NCBI GenBank assembly: GCA_019925795.1
Contig: CM034312.1
Span: 23,649,914-23,713,913 of the forward strand
Length of the DNA stretch: 64,000 bases
Source: Dendrobium chrysotoxum
Lineage: Eukaryota > Streptophyta > Magnoliopsida > Asparagales > Orchidaceae
Direction of reading: 5' to 3'
The position numbers were made by a program, and so were the translations under genes. This document shows, in pieces, positions 58,990 to 64,000 of this stretch. The notes beneath the pieces are model-generated. The model made no database searches. It saw only the letters and a program-made list of their open reading frames with translations, and had not been told where the DNA came from. Positions within the stretch are counted from its first letter, which is position 1; every line of letters starts with the position of its first letter.

Positions 58990-59135
58990 CGGGTGATACC
59001 TCGTTGTCCTTTGGTGGTCCGGTGGTGGTGCGGCAGAACTCCGGCGTCCCTTAGTGGTCCGGCGGTGGTGCGGCAGAACCCCGGCGTCCCTTGGTGGTCC
59101 GGCGGTGGTGCAGCAGAACCCCGGCGGTGGTCAAA
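58990..59135 (+). repeat. 40-bp GC-rich tandem array
   Basis: Unit starting 'ggtggtgcggcagaac' at 59024, 59064 and 59104, period exactly 40 bp, ~2.7 copies with few differences. Upstream (58895-58990) shorter 'cgtcagg/ccggcag' words repeat more loosely. Confidence 0.92.
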
Positions 59136-59364
59136 GAGGAGTCAGGCGGTTAAAGCTTTCTTCCTTCTCTTCCTTCTTCTCCCTTGGCTTCCATTTTCCC
59201 TTTCAAGAGGAAATGAGGTTCTATTTATAGAACTCTTGAGTGGCATTGCTTGTAAATAAGTGGAAGATCAAGGATAAATTGAGAGTGGATCGGATGGACG
59301 GCCGATCTTGATTCCTGCGATCATGCACCATTCAAGAGACCTTTGACCATCTTAATTATATCAG

Positions 59365-59690
59365 AATTTGATGATCTTGGGCTCGTTGGATTTGCCTTGT
59401 CGGGCCACTCGATTCGACTATAAGCATGTCACGATTGGAGACTGTTTGGTAACCCAAATTGTGGTTTAATCCTTCCAAAAGTGCTTCGAGTCTTTGATTT
59501 GGACTCATTTGGGCTCGGATTGGGTTGATTTTGGTGTCATTGGGTTCGTGCTTCCGAGACGCTCAGTTCAACTGTAAGTTTACAGAAATCAGAATTCAGA
59601 TGGTCTCCAATTTAATTTTTGAAGTTTCAAACTTAATTTTGCCTTGAGATTCGTGCTTGATCAAGATAATTTTTTGGTGGCGTATCAGTT
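59365..59690 (+). repeat. Dispersed repeat shared with 27645-27960
   Basis: See 27645-27960. This copy ends with 'gatcaagataattttttggt' followed by 'gtatcagttgccccccta'. Confidence 0.8.
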
Positions 59691-60973
59691 GCCCCCCTAT
59701 TTTCGGACATCAGAGCTTGCAGTCCGAAAATATATATTTGTACCTTTATGAGCTGCTTATTTAAGCATATGAGGCAAATCGAACATTGCGACCTTAATTA
59801 GATCAAATAATATATATAATCTTCAATATTTTTAACGAGTATTTTGATAATTATCCTTAATTATGATAGTTATGATATCATATATTTATACCTAATATTA
59901 TGATATTTAAGTCCAAAATATATTATTAAGTGATCAAATCATGACTAATATTATTAAATATATATTATGTTATATCTATTATAAAACTTTTTATTCAATA
60001 TTGAACATATAAATATATTCAGTTTATCTCTTTGATACTTAATTGATAACCGGTTATAATTTATTAATAGATCATAAATCATTGCCGATGATATATAATT
60101 TCTTATTACTCATGTTGTATTAAAGTTAAGTTATACCATAATTATATATGAAAATATGATATATCATGGCGACTTGACAACACTGAGCTTTTAATAAAAA
60201 ATGTGTGCGGATATTAATATAGTTTTAATTAGAATGAATGTGTTGTTGAAGCAAAATGTCCATTGAACTAGCTTCCAAACAAAACGCCCACTTTTGGCCT
60301 CCAAGAATTAGAATAGCAGCCGTCTTATTAGAAATAATTATATATTAATATTAATTAACTTATTATTATTATAGTATGCTTTTTGACTTTACAAATTCCT
60401 AAAAATTCACAAATTTTTGAAATGATTTTTTGAATTCCTCTGTTACATGAGGAATTGTATCTATACCAATAATTTCGTATAGGTATAATTAATTACTGTA
60501 ATATATATAATCGAATTGCTGATAAATTTATATAATTATAACACTTCAGAGCACATAAGTTCTACAATACTCATATTAGTCAAAATTTTATGTAAAAAAA
60601 TAACCGCCTGTATCACGATCAGATTATAAATTTTATACAAAAAGCATGAATTTTTTGCTTAATCATCCTAGAATATGGTCCTCATGTTATATGAAGAACT
60701 TATCAAACTTTTAACTGTAAACTCATTTATTTGTCATTATAACAATCAATAATAACAATTAAATTTTTTTAACTATATGAGCCAGTTATTTATGACTTTA
60801 CGGGAGTAAATACTAGAATTATTTATAACTTAAGTTATATATTTGTTTCATAGAATATGGATATAATTTAACATGGAATATGACATGCTTATAATTCATA
60901 ATTTGGCTAGTTAAATCATGCCGTTTGGATTTATAGTATTTAATGCCCAACATTTGAATTATTGTCATTACTT
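59691..60973. other. AT-rich intergenic with one hairpin
   Basis: Perfect 10-bp inverted repeat ATTTTCGGAC at 59699-59708 and GTCCGAAAAT at 59722-59731, with a 13-base loop. The rest is AT-rich with no gene or transposon signature. Confidence 0.6.
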
Positions 60974-61186
60974 TGTTAGTGTAGCCATATATGTATGCTA
61001 GTATAGCTACTTATGTACCACAAGAAAGTACAGGCAATCAAGAATTGCCTTTCCTGTTACTCTCTATTCTATATATACACATGTATTTGTAAATAAACAA
61101 GATAGATTTTCGATTTCATTTTCTCTGCTCTCAAGAATTCGATTCTCTGTCTCCTCTCTCTAGCATTCGTTAGATGTATTTCATCA
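60974..61186 (+). repeat. Ty1/copia 5' LTR (213 bp)
   Basis: From TGTTAGTGTAGCC to TTCATCA, bounded by the primer site. Contains TATATA at about 61070-61077. Just upstream is a small inverted repeat, AGGCAAT at 61032-61038 and ATTGCCT at 61044-61050. The LTR is short for a plant copia element. Confidence 0.85.
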
Positions 61187-61198
61187 TGGTATCAGAGC
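61187..61198 (+). other. Copia primer binding site
   Basis: TGGTATCAGAGC, complementary to the 3' end of initiator methionine tRNA, directly after the LTR CA end. Unmutated. Confidence 0.92.
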
Positions 61199-61225
61199 AG
61201 TAGAAGCTCTACAGCGGCGATCCAA

Positions 61226-61925
61226 ATGGCAGATCAAGGATCGACTACTTCTCTCCAACGAAACACCGGCAACTCCATCAATCCGACCGAACTCATTATC
61301 CCTCCTCACCTAAAGTTCCTCATCTCAAATCTCAAGAACCTTGTTCCCACTCTTCTCACCAGCGACAACTACTCAATATGGAGGATACAAATCCATCAAC
61401 ACTTTGCAGCAAATGGCTTTAGCGAATACCTATCTGGTACAGCTTTTTGTCCGCAAGAAACCTCAACACCAGAATACAATCTATAGAAAACCATTGATCA
61501 GAACCTCATCTCGGCTCTGTTCTCCACCATCTCCCCCTCCGTCCTTCCCTATGTCATTACCTACAGACCTCCCATGACGTTTGGATCACTCTTGAACGGC
61601 GACTTCAACCCATGAATAGATCTCGGGTAATCCAGCTCAAAAATGAGCTACATCAACTACAAATGAAGGATCGTAGCATGCAACAATACCTGTCACAAAT
61701 CAAGACTCTCGTCGACAACATTGTCGCCGCCGGCTCCATAGTCGATCAAGAAGATATCGTGATATACATTCTCAACGGCCTCCCTTCCACCTACAACTCC
61801 TTCAAGACTGCCATCCGCACCTCCTTAAGCCCCATAAGTCTGGACATTCTTTACTCTTTACTGTACAGCGAGGAAATAAACATTCATCAAGAACAGGCCA
61901 AAGATTCAACACAGCCATCTGAGTA
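61226..61925 (+). pseudogene. Copia gag relic
   Basis: Starts with ATG at 61226 (MADQGSTTSLQ). LTSDNYSIWRIQIHQHF is the typical copia gag start. A TAG at 61484-61486 interrupts the frame, and a frameshift near 61590 separates the second part. That part is an open frame at 61612-61926 with LKNELHQLQMKDRSMQQYL and YILNGLPSTYNSF. The rest of the polyprotein follows on the same strand. Confidence 0.88.
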
Positions 61926-62055
61926 GATTGCTCTATGGTCCAGCCGCACCTCCTCCAGTCGCGGACGGTTCAATAAGTCTCGCACTCGCGGAGCTCATTC
62001 CACTCCATCTCCTCAGACAAATCCGCAAGCATCCAATTCCGCCTCCAAGCCTCGG

Positions 62056-62766
62056 CAAACATGTCAAATTTGTGGCAAGAACGAGCACTCGGCACTGAAT
62101 TACTGGCATAAATGTAACATGAACTATGCACTGCCCACTAATCCCCGGGCGCTCACGGTTCAACAACAGCAACACCCAACGACCGACTGGGTTCTGGACT
62201 CGGGGGCGTCGTCTCACCTAACGTCCGATCTTGGCAATATGAATAACTTAGTTCCTTACACCGGCATCGATTCTGTTTCAATCGCCAATGGTAATACCTT
62301 GCCCATTCAACACTCAGGAAACGTCATTCTACCCGTTTCGGACTCGATGCGTAAGCTACGACTTAGGAATATCTTACATGTGCCTAAAATCTCTCATAAT
62401 CTACTTTTTGTCTCTAAATTAACTGCCGATAACGATATTTCTGTATGTTTTGACACTAATGGTTTCTCTATAAAGGATTCCAAGGACAACAGGGTTCTTC
62501 TCCGAGGGCGCACTCGCAATGGTCTTTATCATCTCAGAACTACCCCTAATCACATACCCTCGGACACTGCTCTTCATGCCTCGATCAACACTACCTCCCT
62601 TTGGCATGCTCGGGTTGGACATCCAAACTCATGGGTGCTGCAGTATCTAGCTAAGCACATCCCGACTCTATGTACTAAACAGTCTTCTCCTTCTCTCTGC
62701 ATATCTTGTAATGTGGCCAAGAGTCATAAATTACCTTTCTTACCTAGCTCTTCGACATTCAAATAA
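62056..62766 (+). pseudogene. Copia zinc knuckle, protease and integrase N-terminus
   Basis: The knuckle reads CQICGKNEHSALNYW: the last Cys of CX2CX4HX4C is Tyr (TAC at 62101-62103). The protease motif WVLDSGASSHLT, at about 62188-62223, keeps DSGA. Integrase begins with the HHCC zinc site: HARVGHPN near 62603 and CISCNVAKSH near 62698. A one-base deletion near 62766 ends the frame. Confidence 0.88.
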
Positions 62767-63538
62767 TTCACTGTGATGTTTGGGGACCATCCCCTCAGCC
62801 ATCCATGAATGGTTTCAAATATTATGTGATATTCATTGATGAGTATTCTCGTTTTTCCTGGTTATATTTGCTGCATTCTAAAAATGAATCATTCGCCAAA
62901 TTTCAGCATCTTCATAATTTGATCAAAAACTGCTTTAACAGTTCCATTCAAACATTAGATCGGATGGTGGTGGAGAATTTGTGAACACTGACTTTAAATC
63001 ATACCTGTTAAAACATGGTATCAGTCATCAAATTAGCTGCCCCTATACCCCCGAACAGAACGGATTAACAGAACGCAAACACTGTCATCTTCTTGATCTC
63101 ACACGCACTCTTCTCCATGCTGCTCATCTTCCGCACTCGTTTTGGGCAGAAGCTATCACCACTTCCAATTACATCATTAACAGGCTCCCTTCTTCTACCA
63201 TCTCCAATGACACCCCATTCTTTCGTATACACAACAGGCCGGGGACATACGATCATTTGCGTACTTTTGGTTGTTTGTGTTTTCCGTGGCTCAAGCATTT
63301 GGCACCAACCAAACTTGCTCCCCGCTCTCAGGAATGCGTATTTCTTGGCTACTCCTCCCAACATAAAGGGTATCGTTGCCTAAATCTTCAAACCAAACGC
63401 ATTCATATCTCACGACATGTTACTTTTCAAGAATCTAAATTTCCCTTCCACACATCCAAACAACAGCTTTCCTTGGAACACAAGGCCACGGATTATCCTC
63501 CCTCTCTTCTCATTCCTATATCCACTAGTCAGCCGTAA
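62767..63538 (+). pseudogene. Copia integrase core and C-terminus
   Basis: After the frameshift the core continues: DVWGP with the first catalytic Asp (about 62774), DGGGEF with the second Asp (about 62961, preceded by another frame change) and PYTPEQNGLTERKH with the Glu (about 63050). The open frame 62981-63538 continues with HSFWAEAITTSNYIINRLP and ECVFLGYS. A stop at 63536-63538 follows. Confidence 0.88.
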
Positions 63539-64000
63539 GCTATTCTTCCTCAGATTTCACCGCCAACTATATCAAACTCTTCTCAATCTGTTCCAGTCTC
63601 ATCCATAAATGATCAACATACCATCTCCACTTGCAGTAATCAAACAGGAATAAATATGCCTAACAGTCAAGCTCCAATACATCTAATGCAGACGCGTCTT
63701 AAAGCAGGTATCTCCAGGCCCAAGAGAATATTTGATCTATCAGCAATTACTTCCACAGATACTACTCCATCATCCTACTCTCAAGCCAGTAAGCTTCCTC
63801 ATTGGCATAATGCGATGTCTTCCGAATTCATGGCTCTTCAACAGCAAGGTACCTGGTCGCTTATTCCGCCACCTGCTAACAAACCAATTTTGGGATGCAA
63901 ATGGACTTTTAAAACAAAATTGCTACCCAATGGCCAAATTGATCGTCACAAGACACGTCTTGTCGCGCTCCACTGCTCCCAGGAGTATGGCATCAACTAC
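63539..64000 (+). pseudogene. Copia linker and reverse transcriptase start, cut by window end
   Basis: Low-complexity linker, then HLMQTRLKAGISRPK (about 63679) and the start of RT: HWHNAMSSEFMALQQQGTWSL near 63800-63855 and GCKWTFKTKLLPNGQIDRHK near 63893-63955. The element extends past the window, so RNase H and the 3' LTR are not visible. Confidence 0.85.

Larger units (their letters stand above)
58650..59690. repeat. Unclassified LTR-like repeat upstream of the KH gene
   Basis: Contains 'ttttacgtggaaaatccggg' (58743), a GC-rich tandem array (58990-59135) and, from 59365, the dispersed repeat shared with 27645-27960. The mixture resembles a retroelement LTR. No protein-coding part is attached. 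The open frame 58957-59259 crosses the tandem array and is not taken as a gene. Confidence 0.45.

Noticed and set aside
58957..59259. 100-codon frame across the 40-bp array
   Set aside because: A 40-bp unit is not a multiple of three, so the frame shifts between units. The repeat lacks stops only by composition.
1..64000. tRNA, rRNA, operon or defence-like gene cluster
   Set aside because: I looked for cloverleaf-like blocks and runs of co-oriented open frames and saw none. All sizeable frames outside the KH gene belong to broken mobile elements or repeats.

Overview
This window is nuclear DNA from a flowering plant. It is AT-rich and dominated by decayed LTR retrotransposons, hAT and MITE DNA transposons, LINE fragments and microsatellites. 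It holds one clear host gene. The short LINE tails, the chromovirus and Tat-type LTR elements, and a plant far-upstream-element-binding-like KH gene all fit an angiosperm. The very long, transposon-filled introns would suit a non-grass monocot such as a palm, but that placement is a guess.

The host gene lies on the minus strand, from an ATG at 58344 to a stop at 29329. I could join eight coding exons with GT-AG borders and consistent phases into a 774-residue protein. It has an acidic N-terminus, two KH RNA-binding domains and a long Q/P/Y/G/S-rich tail. Two introns are very large: intron 3 (10.4 kb) and intron 7 (14.6 kb). Both carry nested transposons. A TATA box lies about 120 bp upstream of the ATG.

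1-29,000 (downstream of the gene) is a mosaic of relics: a 1.05-kb tandem duplication (950-3060), a cluster of Tourist-like MITEs (7.87-8.2 kb), a 28-bp minisatellite (11.3-12.0 kb), a Tat-like Ty3/gypsy LTR and gag relic (13.15-15.8 kb), a long CT/G/TA microsatellite cluster (17.1-17.3 kb), a Ty3/gypsy gag-pol relic (19.45-22.2 kb), an 89-bp tandem array (25.0-25.4 kb) and a second Tat-like LTR fragment (26.15-26.84 kb).

Intron 7 contains a Ty3/gypsy chromovirus (32924-38665) with both LTRs and a GAATA target duplication. Inside it sits a 569-bp hAT-type MITE with its own perfect 8-bp duplication. Intron 7 also holds an RTE-type LINE tail. Intron 3 contains two related hAT elements. One has a perfect 8-bp target duplication, and both transposase relics carry a stop at the same conserved position. 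A pair of ~0.6-kb direct repeats lies in the same intron.

58.65-64.0 kb, upstream of the gene, holds an LTR-like repeat with a 40-bp tandem array. It is followed by the 5' LTR, primer site and gag-pol relic of a Ty1/copia element that runs off the window end.

I see no CRISPR array, rRNA, tRNA, operon or clearly new defence-like system. The most notable things are the gene architecture, the nested insertions with readable target duplications, and several tandem arrays born inside retroelements. All retroelement and transposase reading frames are broken.
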